Shown: piece after piece, positions 36,466-44,427 of the stretch
Layout of the letters: each line of letters opens with the position of its first letter
How positions within the stretch are numbered: position 1 is the first letter of the stretch
NCBI GenBank assembly: GCA_965205235.1
Contig: CBDBGD010000003.1
Coordinates: 62,001-126,000, forward strand
DNA length: 64,000 nt
Direction of reading: 5' to 3'
Origin: CBDBGD01 sp965205235
GTDB taxonomy: Bacteria; Chloroflexota; Dehalococcoidia; Lucifugimonadales; UBA1127
Program-made: the position numbers and the translations under genes
Notes under the pieces: generated by a model
What the model saw: only the letters and a program-made list of their open reading frames with translations
What the model was told of the DNA's origin: nothing
Database searches by the model: none

Positions 36466-36726
36466 ATGTCCAGAGGCAGCAAGATCGGAATCGTTGTTGG
36501 CTTTCTCATCCTGGCGGTCGCGTTGGGTGTCGTCGGCGTGACGCTCAGCAACGTCAATGCCGAGCTTGACAGCACGCAGACTACACTCCGGGCGACCGCG
36601 GATGACCTGGCGCAGAAGGAGGCGCAGAACGCCGCGCTTGCGCAGTACAAGTTTGAGCAGTCGATTCTGTGCAGACCGCCAGAAGGGACGCGGGTTGTGC
36701 AGACCTGGGAGAACTATCGTTGCTAA
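36466..36726 (+). CDS. Small membrane-anchored coiled-coil protein, unknown function
   Basis: An 86-residue protein from ATG 36466 (AAGGGGGT upstream). One N-terminal membrane helix (IGIVVGFLILAVALGVVGVTL, about residues 7-27) is followed by a predicted coiled coil (NVNAELDSTQTTLRATADDL, then AQKEAQNAALAQYKF) and a tail with two Cys. Not recognised. First of five small same-strand genes with lower GC than the flanks; spacing to the next start is 17 bases. Confidence 0.65.
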   Translation: MSRGSKIGIVVGFLILAVALGVVGVTLSNVNAELDSTQTTLRATADDLAQKEAQNAALAQYKFEQSILCRPPEGTRVVQTWENYRC

Positions 36727-36743
36727 GCCGCAGGAGGCTGCAC

Positions 36744-37178
36744 ATGCGTATGGTCCTGGTGTTCGTTGCTGTGGCTGCAGTCACCGTGGCGTGTAGAGGC
36801 AACGTGTTTTCGCTTGAGGTCGGAGACTGCTTCAATAACCCGAAGGACGGGTTGTACGAGGATGAGGTAGAGGATGTGGACATCGTAGAGTGTTCAGAGA
36901 GCCACGACAACGAGGTCTATGCGATTGCCGAGTACCCGGCGGACGACGATGCGCCGTATCCTCCGATCCACTCGATTGTATCTTTCGCTGAAGAGGCCTG
37001 CGGTGAGGAGTTCGAGGATTATGTTGGCGCTCAGTTCGAGGACTCTCGCTTCGACGTATCTTATCTTCATCCGCTGCCCGACGGGTGGGAACTCCTAGAT
37101 GATCGAGGAATTACTTGCTTCCTTTATGACGCCAGCGTTGTGAAGCTTGTTGGGTCACAAAAGGGGAGCGGCAGATAA
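36744..37178 (+). CDS. Lipoprotein, septum-formation-domain-like
   Basis: A 144-residue protein from ATG 36744 after AGGAGG. A short signal peptide ends in a lipobox (VTVAC, Cys17), so it should be a lipoprotein. The body, with VGDCFNNP, VDIVECSESHDNEVYAIAEYP and FEDSRFDVSYLHP then a late Cys, resembles the small 'septum formation' family found in actinobacterial and Chloroflexi envelope proteins (GDC...C..PH..EV pattern). Function of that family is poorly known. The acidic character is marked. It slightly overlaps the region upstream of the next gene. Confidence 0.65.
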   Translation: MRMVLVFVAVAAVTVACRGNVFSLEVGDCFNNPKDGLYEDEVEDVDIVECSESHDNEVYAIAEYPADDDAPYPPIHSIVSFAEEACGEEFEDYVGAQFEDSRFDVSYLHPLPDGWELLDDRGITCFLYDASVVKLVGSQKGSGR

Positions 37179-37191
37179 CAGGGAGTACGCC

Positions 37192-37464
37192 ATGTGGGAA
37201 GACCTGCGCAAGTTCATCATCGGCGAACCTCCGAGCGAGGAGATACGAGAACGAGTACGTAGAGAGCGCGCGGAGCGACAGGGGCAACCCCAGAGTCAGA
37301 AGTGGTCATGGGGCATGTTCTTCGGGGCAATAGCGATTGGCTGGGGGCTCTTTGTTGTGGTCAAGCTCGTACTGGGTGGCATCATTGCCGACCTTGCCTT
37401 CATCCCGTTCTGCGTTCTGGGCTGGCTCTTCCTCAAGTCGAGGAGCAAGGGGCCTAAAGGCTAG
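37192..37464 (+). CDS. Small protein with two membrane segments, unknown
   Basis: A 90-residue protein, ATG 37192. The first 40 residues are charged and helical (SEEIRERVRRERAERQGQPQ), followed by two membrane helices (about 42-61 and 66-82) and a basic tail. Not recognised. 13 bases after the previous gene, so probably co-transcribed. Confidence 0.6.
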   Translation: MWEDLRKFIIGEPPSEEIRERVRRERAERQGQPQSQKWSWGMFFGAIAIGWGLFVVVKLVLGGIIADLAFIPFCVLGWLFLKSRSKGPKG

Positions 37465-37515
37465 CGGCCGGTACGGCATTTGACGAACGGCAAAGATCCC
37501 GGAGTATGGGGCAGC

Positions 37516-37749
37516 ATGACGGACGAAACGACCAGACGAGAAGCAGCAGAGAAGCTACGGAAGCAGACAGAACAGGAGTATCTGGCCAACACCTACAGCG
37601 TAGAGAACATCGCTGAGTCCGTTGCGGTGGGGTTGGAAGGCGGCGTTTCAAGGGAGGAAATGGTTGACCGCCTAGTTGATGCAGGTGCCGACCCGGAAAC
37701 CGCCGCTGCTTTCTTCGACGAGCAGGGCTTTGACCTAGTCCAGAGGTAA
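37516..37749 (+). CDS. Small soluble helical protein, unknown
   Basis: A 77-residue acidic helical protein from ATG 37516; an in-frame TTG at 37480 would add 12 residues. It contains TRREAAEKLRKQTEQEYLAN and a repeated pattern of short helices ending VDAGADPETAAAFFDEQGFD, which looks like a small three-helix domain. No Cys, no membrane segment. Family not recognised. Confidence 0.55.
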   Translation: MTDETTRREAAEKLRKQTEQEYLANTYSVENIAESVAVGLEGGVSREEMVDRLVDAGADPETAAAFFDEQGFDLVQR

Positions 37750-37756
37750 CACAGGG

Positions 37757-38326
37757 GTGATGCGCTCCGCCGCGGGCAAGATTGTTGATCTGTGGAATAG
37801 CTTCCGCGCGCTGATCGATGAACATAGAGGGTTCGTCGACAGCGAGTATGTCACAGCATTGCTTGTATCGGGCATTGTCGTCGCATCACTCATCCTTGCG
37901 CTGTGGGCCAGTAAACGGTCGAAGAGCGATCGTCGCGGAGAGGCCCGGCAATCAACTCGCTCCAATCCCGCTGGTCGCTGGACCGATGAAACTCGCGCTA
38001 GCTCCCAGGAAGAATGGACAGTCAAAGCCAGCGAGCGTTTCGAGGAGTGGAGGAGAAAAAATGCTCCGGGAGGAGTTCGTGGCGGTGGCGGCGCTGGTCC
38101 TGGGCGGGCGGAACCGCCGCACAGGCGTTACAATCGCCTTGAAGAGGCAGCGCTCGTTCTGCTTGGGCTAAAGCATGGTGCGAGCGCAGAGGACATCAAT
38201 CGCGCTTGGCGCAGGGAGGCGCAGAAGTACCACCCTGACCGCAATCCACGGGGCGCCTCGCGTATGCGGGCCATCAACAACGCTCGGGATGTGCTGCTTA
38301 AGGGAGAGCGGCGACGCTCAGTATGA
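37757..38326 (+). CDS. Membrane-anchored J-domain protein
   Basis: A 189-residue protein from GTG 37757 (or ATG 37760). A membrane helix lies at about 33-51 (TALLVSGIVVASLILALWA), then a basic, Gly-rich linker, then a C-terminal J-domain (about 125-185) with the invariant HPD at 159-161 (QKYHPDRN) and a following helix RMRAINNARDVLL. J-domains stimulate DnaK ATPase; this one should recruit DnaK to the membrane. Lacks the G/F and zinc parts of DnaJ. Last of the five-gene cluster. Confidence 0.8.
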   Translation: MMRSAAGKIVDLWNSFRALIDEHRGFVDSEYVTALLVSGIVVASLILALWASKRSKSDRRGEARQSTRSNPAGRWTDETRASSQEEWTVKASERFEEWRRKNAPGGVRGGGGAGPGRAEPPHRRYNRLEEAALVLLGLKHGASAEDINRAWRREAQKYHPDRNPRGASRMRAINNARDVLLKGERRRSV

Positions 38327-38364
38327 GGAGGTACGGAGTTGATTTCGCATCAGGGATAGCGCCC

Positions 38365-38412
38365 CTAGCGACCCTCACCCCGCCGCAACACCACGCGCTC
38401 CCCGTGCGGCGT
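38365..38412 (-). pseudogene. Detached original C-terminus of the nitrile hydratase activator
   Basis: Just past the activator's stop and in the same frame, the minus strand reads DTPHGERVVLRRGEGR then TAG (38367-38365). This repeats the DTPHGE of the activator (residues 109-114) and looks like its normal ending. The 15-bp direct repeat CTCCCCGTGCGGCGT occurs here (38398-38412) and at 38674-38688, exactly 276 bp apart. Confidence 0.65.
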
Positions 38413-38433
38413 GTCAGGCGAAAGCCGAGCGCA

Positions 38434-39015
38434 TTACTGCTCGGAGAGAATGCCTAGCTCCACCAGTCCCGACCTGTCGTTGTGTTCGTAGAATGCCTGC
38501 CACGCCGCCCCGTACTTGGTCAGCCACTCGGCCGTCATTCCTGGGGGGCCGTACAGCTTGCCATCTCGAACCACTACCGCTCCCACCTGGGGCACAGAGA
38601 AACGGTTAGCCACTGCTCGAAGTCTTCTCTGTCCCTGCCGCCGGCGCTCCCCACCTCCCGGAAGCTCCACCGCCTCCCCGTGCGGCGTATCGAGGTACGC
38701 CTGTCGCCACTCCTCCGTGCGCTGCAGCACGGCGTCCTCGGGCGCCAGCCCCTTCGCAGCGCACAGCCGCTCCAGCGCGCTCACCCAGTGCCGGTAGTAC
38801 GTCCCGCCGCGGTCCGGGTCACCACGCTCCTGCGCCGCCCTGATCTCCTCGCCCAGCGCCTCCGCCCACTCCGACCGGTCGAAGTAGCCCGACTCGACCA
38901 GGTGCACCGCCAGAGCGAAGGCCTGCGCCTCCCACGGCTCGGCGAAGACCGGCCCGGCCGCGTCGTGAGGCAGAGCGTCTTCACCGTCGAGGGGGATGCG
39001 GGGCGGCTCCGTCAC
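38434..39015 (-). CDS. Nitrile hydratase activator / accessory protein with altered C-terminus
   Basis: A 193-residue protein. Residues 20-118 match nitrile hydratase accessory proteins (FAEPWEAQAFALAVHL, SEWAEALGEEI, GGTYYRHWVSALERL, TPHGEAVEL), which help load cobalt into the alpha subunit. GTG 39015 overlaps the beta-subunit stop (GTGA). From residue 119 the sequence changes to about 75 residues unlike the family (ERRRQGQRRLRAVANRF, then GAVVVRDGKLYGPPGMTAEW). The normal ending is found after the stop, flanked by a 15-bp repeat, so a 276-bp segment seems to have been inserted. Probably still functional as the core is complete. Confidence 0.82.
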   Translation of the reverse strand: MTEPPRIPLDGEDALPHDAAGPVFAEPWEAQAFALAVHLVESGYFDRSEWAEALGEEIRAAQERGDPDRGGTYYRHWVSALERLCAAKGLAPEDAVLQRTEEWRQAYLDTPHGEAVELPGGGERRRQGQRRLRAVANRFSVPQVGAVVVRDGKLYGPPGMTAEWLTKYGAAWQAFYEHNDRSGLVELGILSEQ

Positions 39016-39677
39016 GCCGGCTCCAGGTAGTCTTCCCACAGGTCCAGGTACACGGCGGCGTTGGCGGCCGCACCCTCGCCCCACAGCTCCGACGCCTCGA
39101 AGCGCACGCTGTACAGGTGGCGGCCCACCCGCGTGCCCGCCGAGTTCCGGTCCGGGAAGACGTGGCTGCCGTGGTGCTCGTGGACCACGCCCGTCCGGCC
39201 CCGCACGTAGCGCGGCTCCCGCGTGTGCCCCGATGGGTGCTGGTTCCGAGCGCGGACCCTGTCGCCGGCCTTGAACCGGGGCGGTTCGTCGGCCTCCATC
39301 TCGTACGACGTCCCCGCCGACACGCGACGGATGTCCTGCGCGTGCAGCACCCGCCCTTGGGCCTCGGCGTCGCCCCCGTCCTCCGCCGCGCCCGCCGCGA
39401 TCTCCGCGTCCGACACCAGCCCCGATTCGACCAGCAGCGTCTCCAGCCCGGTCAGCCAGTTCTCGTAGTAGGTGTTGTGCAGGTAGTCGGCGGGGTGCTG
39501 CCGCTCGCGGGAGTGCCGCGCCATGTCGATGTTCCACCGCCCAAGGGCGCTCGTGGCCAGCACAAGGCCGAACACGCGCCGCTCCCACGCGGCGTGGAAG
39601 ACCGGCTCCTCCGACTCCGGCTCGGGGTCGATCGGCCCCAGGCCGTGGACGCCGCCCAGGTCGTGCCCGCCGTTCAC
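39012..39677 (-). CDS. nthB: Nitrile hydratase beta subunit
   Basis: A 221-residue beta subunit. The classic start MNGGHDLGGVHGLGPI is present (GTG 39677-39675 overlapping the alpha stop as GTGA), then HAAWERRVFGLVLA, YYENWLTGLE, and a C-terminal SH3-like domain (RFKAGDRVRARNQHPSGHTR, YVRGRTGVV). With the alpha subunit it hydrates nitriles to amides in the cytoplasm. All three genes are coupled by four-base overlaps, so they form one operon. Confidence 0.93.
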   Translation of the reverse strand: MNGGHDLGGVHGLGPIDPEPESEEPVFHAAWERRVFGLVLATSALGRWNIDMARHSRERQHPADYLHNTYYENWLTGLETLLVESGLVSDAEIAAGAAEDGGDAEAQGRVLHAQDIRRVSAGTSYEMEADEPPRFKAGDRVRARNQHPSGHTREPRYVRGRTGVVHEHHGSHVFPDRNSAGTRVGRHLYSVRFEASELWGEGAAANAAVYLDLWEDYLEPA

Positions 39678-40321
39678 CCGCCCACTCCCGCAGCGGTCGG
39701 CGCTTTGACCGTCTCCACGCCGATCATGGCGTTGCGGGTGACCAGCGTCGCAAGCTCGGCCTCGCTCATGCCGTCGGTCCCCTCCGGGCGCTGCGGCAGC
39801 ACCAGGTAGCGCACCTCCGCGGTCGAGTCCCACACGCGTATCTCGACGTCGTCGGCAAGCTCCGTGCCGAACTCCCGCAGCACGCCGCGGGGGTCGGCGA
39901 CGGCCCGCGACCGGTACGGCGCCGACTTGTACCACACCGGGGGCAGGCCCAGCAGCCCCCACGGGTAGCACGAGCACAGCGTGCACACGACCACGTGGTG
40001 CACCTGCGGCGACGTCTCGACCACCCGCAGGTGCTCGCTCTGCCTCCCCACGAAGCCCATCGACCCGATGGCCGCCGTCGCATCCGACAGCAGCCACGCC
40101 TTGAACGCGGGGTCGCTCCACGCCCGGGCGACGACCCGAGCGCCGTTGTGCGGCCCGACCTTGGTCTCGTACAGGTCGACCAGCGCGTCCACCGCCTCCG
40201 CGTCGACCAGCCCCTTCTCCACCAGCAGCGACTCCAGCGCCTTGACCCGCAGCTCCACCTCCGAGGGCGGCTCGGTGTGGTCGTGATCGTGTTCGTGGTG
40301 ATCGTGGTGTCCGTCAGTCAT
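39674..40321 (-). CDS. nthA: Nitrile hydratase alpha subunit, cobalt type
   Basis: A 215-residue alpha subunit. The metal-binding motif is VCTLCSC (C113, C116, C118); Thr in the second position marks the cobalt type, iron enzymes having Ser. The N-terminus has a His/Asp-rich stretch (HHDHHEHDHDH, residues 5-15) that may collect cobalt, as no cobalt transporter gene is adjacent. The two cysteines normally become sulfenic/sulfinic acids. It starts at ATG 40321, 37 bases after the encoded CCA of tRNA-Gly on the same strand. Thiocyanate hydrolase is a related alternative but the gene order fits nitrile hydratase. Confidence 0.93.
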   Translation of the reverse strand: MTDGHHDHHEHDHDHTEPPSEVELRVKALESLLVEKGLVDAEAVDALVDLYETKVGPHNGARVVARAWSDPAFKAWLLSDATAAIGSMGFVGRQSEHLRVVETSPQVHHVVVCTLCSCYPWGLLGLPPVWYKSAPYRSRAVADPRGVLREFGTELADDVEIRVWDSTAEVRYLVLPQRPEGTDGMSEAELATLVTRNAMIGVETVKAPTAAGVGG

Positions 40322-40357
40322 TGGCGTGTCCTTGGCAAAACGTTGAGAGCTTTGTTC

Positions 40358-40432
40358 TGGAGCGGGCGATGGGATTCGAACCCACGACAGCTTGCTTGGG
40401 AAGCAAGTACGCTACCACTGCGTCACGCCCGC
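40358..40432 (-). tRNA. tRNA-Gly (anticodon CCC)
   Basis: Minus-strand cloverleaf: acceptor GCGGGCG/CGCCCGC, D-arm with AGTGGTA, anticodon stem CTTGC/GCAAG with loop TTCCCAA (anticodon CCC), T-arm GTGGG-TTCGAAT-CCCAT. Discriminator T and encoded CCA. Nitrile hydratase genes follow on the same strand. Confidence 0.95.
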
Positions 40433-40443
40433 CTCAGAGGGCC

Positions 40444-40473
40444 ATTCTAGGTAGCCCCCTCACGCCCTGTCAA
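40444..40473 (-). promoter_or_regulatory. Promoter of tRNA-Gly, possibly also of the nitrile hydratase operon
   Basis: Minus-strand TTGACA (+ strand 40468-40473), 18-base spacer, TAGAAT (40444-40449), 11 bases upstream of the tRNA. No terminator is seen between the tRNA and nthA, so read-through is possible. Confidence 0.75.
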
Positions 40474-40514
40474 CGACCGCGACGCTCCGGCGCCGCCCCC
40501 GGCACCGCGCCCCC

Positions 40515-42848
40515 CTACCCCGCCTCCAGCACCTGCCGCGCCTCCGCATCCGCCTCGATGCTCGCCCACGTGTACAGCATCGGGATGAGCTGCACCTCGC
40601 CCCACACCGGCGCTTGGTCGGCGTAGTGCGGGCTTCCCGGATGGCCCGACGCCCCCAGCGGGATCGCCCACCGTGAGCCGTCCCAGTCCGCCAGGTCGAA
40701 GACGTAGCGGGCCACCGACAGCCCCGTCACGGTGAACGGCTCCGAGGGTGAGAAACCCGCCGCCTGCGGTGTCTCGCCCCCGCCCCCCATCGGCACCGAC
40801 GGCGGGTCCAGCAGCGCAGCCGCCTCCGGGAACACCGCCGACAGCGTGTGGCGCGGCCGCGTAGCGTGCACGTCTCCCCACGTCCAGGCGTCCATGTCGT
40901 CGCCCAGGCGGCCCTGCAGGTAGGCCACGCCGTCCCTGAGGGCCTGCGCCAGCACCGACTCCAGCGTCGCGCCCGCCGGCAGCATCCAGGTCGCGCCCTC
41001 CGATGCCGACTGCAGCAGCAGCGACGAAAGCCGCCCCACGTGTGCGGGTCCGCCACGGCCCGTGGCGCTGAACGCCTCGTCCGCCAGCGGCCCCAGCAGC
41101 GGCCCCACCACCAGCCGGTCCAGGTGGATGCGGAACGCGGAGGCGATGGTCGGCTCCACGGAGTTGCGCTCCATACCGCCCTCCCACGCCGCCAGCCGCG
41201 CCTGCGCCTGCGCCACCAGCCCGTTCCCCGCCGACACTCCGGCCAGCAGCCGGGCGTAGGTCTGGTTCGGGATGGAGAGCCGCTCGGCGTGGATGGCGGC
41301 CATGTCGGCAACGGTGGCCTTCCCGAGGGCCTCGATGCGGTCGATGATGCGCCGTGCCCGGAACTCCGGTGCGAAGTCCAGGTTGATGTAGTGCGGGTAG
41401 TCCGCCGCCGTGATGCGGTTGTTTGCCGTGACGATGTACCCCGTCTCCGGGTTGCGCGACCGCGGCAGCTCCTCGAACGGGATCGACCCCCGCCACTCGA
41501 ACTCGCTCGACCAGCCCGGCACCGGAAGCCACGCGTTGGCCATGGGCCGCAGCGGGATGCTCCCCCGCGTGAGGTAGCCGATCGACCCCTCGACGTCCGC
41601 GAAGAGGAAGTTGTTGCACGGGTCCACCCACGGCCGCATCGCCTCGTCCAGCGCGTCGATGTTCGCCGCCCGCAGCATGGGCAGCAGCGCCTCCGAGCCG
41701 TGGTTCGGCCCGTCCGTGGCCGTGTAGCGGAAGGCCATGCCGTAGCCCTCTGCCGGGTCGCCGGCGACGATCGGCCCGTGGCCCGTCACCGTGACGTCGA
41801 ACTCCACCGCGTCCCCGCCGCGCACCTCGATGCGCTCGTGGCGAACCTCCGCCGTCTTCCACCCGTCCGCCGATTCGTAGCGCGCGGCGTCGTCCTTGTC
41901 GAAGCGCTCCAGGTACAGGTCCTGGTAGTCGGCCATGGCGTGGGTTACGCACCAGGCCACCGTCGCGTTGTGCCCGAAGTGGGGGAACCCCGGCACGCCG
42001 GGGAACGACATGCCGACGACATCGAACTCAGCGCACGCAATGTGGTTCTGGTAGTAGACGTTGGGCGTGTCCAGCGGACGGTGCGGGTCGCCCGCCAGCA
42101 GCGGCTTCCCCGATGCCGTCCGGCTGCCCGACAGCACCCAGTTGTTGCTCCCGGAGTCCGGCACGTCCATCCAGTTCACCGCCTCCAGGCTCTGGCGCAG
42201 CTCCTCCAGCGCGTCCGAGCCGGGCCCCTCGTACACGCCGCCGGGCGGGACGATGACCAGATGGCCGGGCTGGTAGCCCGGCAGCGTGCGCGCCGCCTTC
42301 TCCGGCCCGAGCTCCCGCAGCAGCCGCGCGCGCCACAGCTTCCCTTCGAAGCTTCCCATCATGATGTGGCGCACCTTGAACACGGCCAGCGAGTGCCAGG
42401 GCTCCCACGGCTCCGGCGCGCCTCCGACCATGCCGTACTCAGCCGGCAGCGCCGACGACGCATCGATGAACGCGTTCACCCCGGCGGCGTACGCCTCCAG
42501 CATCGCCCGCGTCTCGGCGTTCAGCTCGGCGTAGTCCCGCTGCGCCGTGGCGCCTATTTGGAAGCGGCGCATGGCCACGTCCTGCTCCACCGCGCTCGCC
42601 CCCGCGTACTCGGCCCAGCGCCCGGTGGCCCGGCGGCGGTCGTACTCCATCTGCCACAGCCGGTCCTGCGCGGTGATGAAGCCCTGGGCGAAGAACGCGT
42701 CGTGCACCGACCCGGCCCGAGCGTGCGGGATGCCGTAGCTGTCCCGGTACACCTCCACCGGCCCCTCCAACCCTGCCAGGCGCAGCGTACCCGTCGTCTC
42801 CGGCAGCGCCGCCTGCAGCTCTTCTCGCGTCACCTGTCCAATAGCCAT
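40515..42848 (-). CDS. Penicillin acylase family protein (Ntn-hydrolase)
   Basis: A 777-residue precursor of an N-terminal nucleophile amidohydrolase. Self-cleavage should free Ser234 in SGSNNWVLSG as the new N-terminus and catalytic nucleophile of the beta chain; the alpha part carries VEVYRDSYGIPHARAGS and GFITAQDRLWQME. Family members cleave penicillins, cephalosporins, acyl-homoserine lactones or cyclic lipopeptides; the substrate cannot be told. Unlike most members there is no signal peptide (MAIGQVTREELQAALPETTG), suggesting a cytoplasmic enzyme or another export route. ATG 42848 lies behind GGGAGGGG. Confidence 0.88.
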   Translation of the reverse strand: MAIGQVTREELQAALPETTGTLRLAGLEGPVEVYRDSYGIPHARAGSVHDAFFAQGFITAQDRLWQMEYDRRRATGRWAEYAGASAVEQDVAMRRFQIGATAQRDYAELNAETRAMLEAYAAGVNAFIDASSALPAEYGMVGGAPEPWEPWHSLAVFKVRHIMMGSFEGKLWRARLLRELGPEKAARTLPGYQPGHLVIVPPGGVYEGPGSDALEELRQSLEAVNWMDVPDSGSNNWVLSGSRTASGKPLLAGDPHRPLDTPNVYYQNHIACAEFDVVGMSFPGVPGFPHFGHNATVAWCVTHAMADYQDLYLERFDKDDAARYESADGWKTAEVRHERIEVRGGDAVEFDVTVTGHGPIVAGDPAEGYGMAFRYTATDGPNHGSEALLPMLRAANIDALDEAMRPWVDPCNNFLFADVEGSIGYLTRGSIPLRPMANAWLPVPGWSSEFEWRGSIPFEELPRSRNPETGYIVTANNRITAADYPHYINLDFAPEFRARRIIDRIEALGKATVADMAAIHAERLSIPNQTYARLLAGVSAGNGLVAQAQARLAAWEGGMERNSVEPTIASAFRIHLDRLVVGPLLGPLADEAFSATGRGGPAHVGRLSSLLLQSASEGATWMLPAGATLESVLAQALRDGVAYLQGRLGDDMDAWTWGDVHATRPRHTLSAVFPEAAALLDPPSVPMGGGGETPQAAGFSPSEPFTVTGLSVARYVFDLADWDGSRWAIPLGASGHPGSPHYADQAPVWGEVQLIPMLYTWASIEADAEARQVLEAG

Positions 42849-42963
42849 GAGTCCCCTCCCAGTCTTGTCATGTGGCCGGCTGGCCCGCGAGCCAACCGTG
42901 CTTCGCACTCTATCACGAATTCTGGGGAAGTGACCGCCAAAGCGAGGAAGGGCCTCTAAGGGA

Positions 42964-44427
42964 CTAGGCCGCCCGCCACCGCAGGTCCGGCTGCCGAGCC
43001 GCCCGCGCCTCGTCCAGCCGCCCCACGGGCGTGTTGTGCGGCGCGTCCGTCAGCAGATGCGGCGCCTCCTCCACCTCCCGTGCGATGCTCCGCATGGCCT
43101 CGATGAAGCCGTCCAGCGTCTCCAGACTCTCCGTCTCCGTCGGCTCGATCATCAGCGCCTCGTCCACGATGAGCGGGAAGTACATCGTCGGTGGGTGGAT
43201 GCCGTAGTCGATGAGCCGCTTCGCCACGTCCATCGCCCGCACACCCCGCGCCTTCTGCCGCCGTGCCGAGAACACCACCTCGTGCATGCAGATGCGGTCG
43301 TACGGCAGGTGGTACTGGTCCTGCAGCCCCACGCGGATGTAGTTGGCGTTCAGCACCGCATCCTCGCTGGCCTGCCGCAGCCCCGGCGCGCCCAGCGACC
43401 GGATGTACGCGTACGCCCGCAGCAGCACCCCGAAGTTGCCGTGGAACCCCCCGATGGCCCCGATGGTCCGCGCCGGCCGCGCAAACCCGTACGCGGCGCC
43501 CGACTCGCCTCCGCGCTCGACGACGGGCGTGGGCAGGAAGGGCAGCAGCCGGTCGGCAACGCACACGGGGCCCGCGCCCGGGCCGCCCCCGCCGTGCGGC
43601 GTGCTCATGGTCTTGTGCAGGTTGAGGTGCAGGATGTCGAAGCCAAGCTCGCCCAGCTTCACCTGCCCCAGCAGCGCGTTCATGTTGGCCCCGTCGCCGT
43701 ACACCAGCCCCCCGGCCTCGTGGACGATGCGGCAGATCTCGGCGATGTTCGGGTTGAATAGGCCCAGCGTGCTCGGCAGCGTTATCATCAGCCCCGCCAG
43801 GTCCGGCGTGGCCGCCCGCCGCAGCGCTTCCAGGTCCAGCTCCCCACGAGCCGTCGACGGCACCTCCACCACCTCGTACCCCGCCATCGACGCCGACGCT
43901 GGGTTGGTCCCGTGCGCGCTGTCCGGGATGAGGATGACCTTCCGATGGTCCTCCCCGCGGGATCGGTGGTACGCCTGCGTCATCAGCACGCCGGCCAGCT
44001 CGCCGTGGGCCCCGGCCAGCGTCGCCAGGCTGCAGCCCTGCAGGCCCGTGATCGCGCAGAGGTAGTCCTGGAGGCGGTGCAACAGCTCCAGCGCGCCCTG
44101 GCTCGACTCCGGCCCTTGCAGCGGGTGCAGCCCGGCGAACCCCGGCATCGACGCCAGCTCGTCGTTCACCTTGGGGTTGTACTTCATGGTGCAGGAGCCC
44201 AGCGGGTAGAAGTTCGTGTCCACCGAGAAGTTGGTCTGCGAGAGGTGGGTGAAGTAGCGCACCACGTCCGGCTCCGCGAGCTCGGGCAGGGGCAGGTCCC
44301 GGCGAAGCAGCCCCTCGTCCGGAGGCGGCTGTGCGGGCACGTCCAGGTCAGGCAGGCGCACCCCGCCGCGGCCCGGCACGCTCCGGTCCATCAGCGTTCG
44401 GCCTACGGTGTTGCCGCGCATCGTCAT
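42964..44427 (-). CDS. gcvPB: Glycine dehydrogenase (decarboxylating) subunit 2
   Basis: A 487-residue beta subunit of split P-protein. The PLP lysine is K272 in HLNLHKTMSTPHGGGGPG. SQTNFSVDTNFYPLGSCTMKYNPK, DSAHGTNPASA and GANMNALLGQ are typical. ATG 44427 overlaps the gcvPA stop (ATGA). With subunit 1 it decarboxylates glycine and loads the aminomethyl group on the H-protein lipoyl arm. Confidence 0.96.
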   Translation of the reverse strand: MTMRGNTVGRTLMDRSVPGRGGVRLPDLDVPAQPPPDEGLLRRDLPLPELAEPDVVRYFTHLSQTNFSVDTNFYPLGSCTMKYNPKVNDELASMPGFAGLHPLQGPESSQGALELLHRLQDYLCAITGLQGCSLATLAGAHGELAGVLMTQAYHRSRGEDHRKVILIPDSAHGTNPASASMAGYEVVEVPSTARGELDLEALRRAATPDLAGLMITLPSTLGLFNPNIAEICRIVHEAGGLVYGDGANMNALLGQVKLGELGFDILHLNLHKTMSTPHGGGGPGAGPVCVADRLLPFLPTPVVERGGESGAAYGFARPARTIGAIGGFHGNFGVLLRAYAYIRSLGAPGLRQASEDAVLNANYIRVGLQDQYHLPYDRICMHEVVFSARRQKARGVRAMDVAKRLIDYGIHPPTMYFPLIVDEALMIEPTETESLETLDGFIEAMRSIAREVEEAPHLLTDAPHNTPVGRLDEARAARQPDLRWRAA

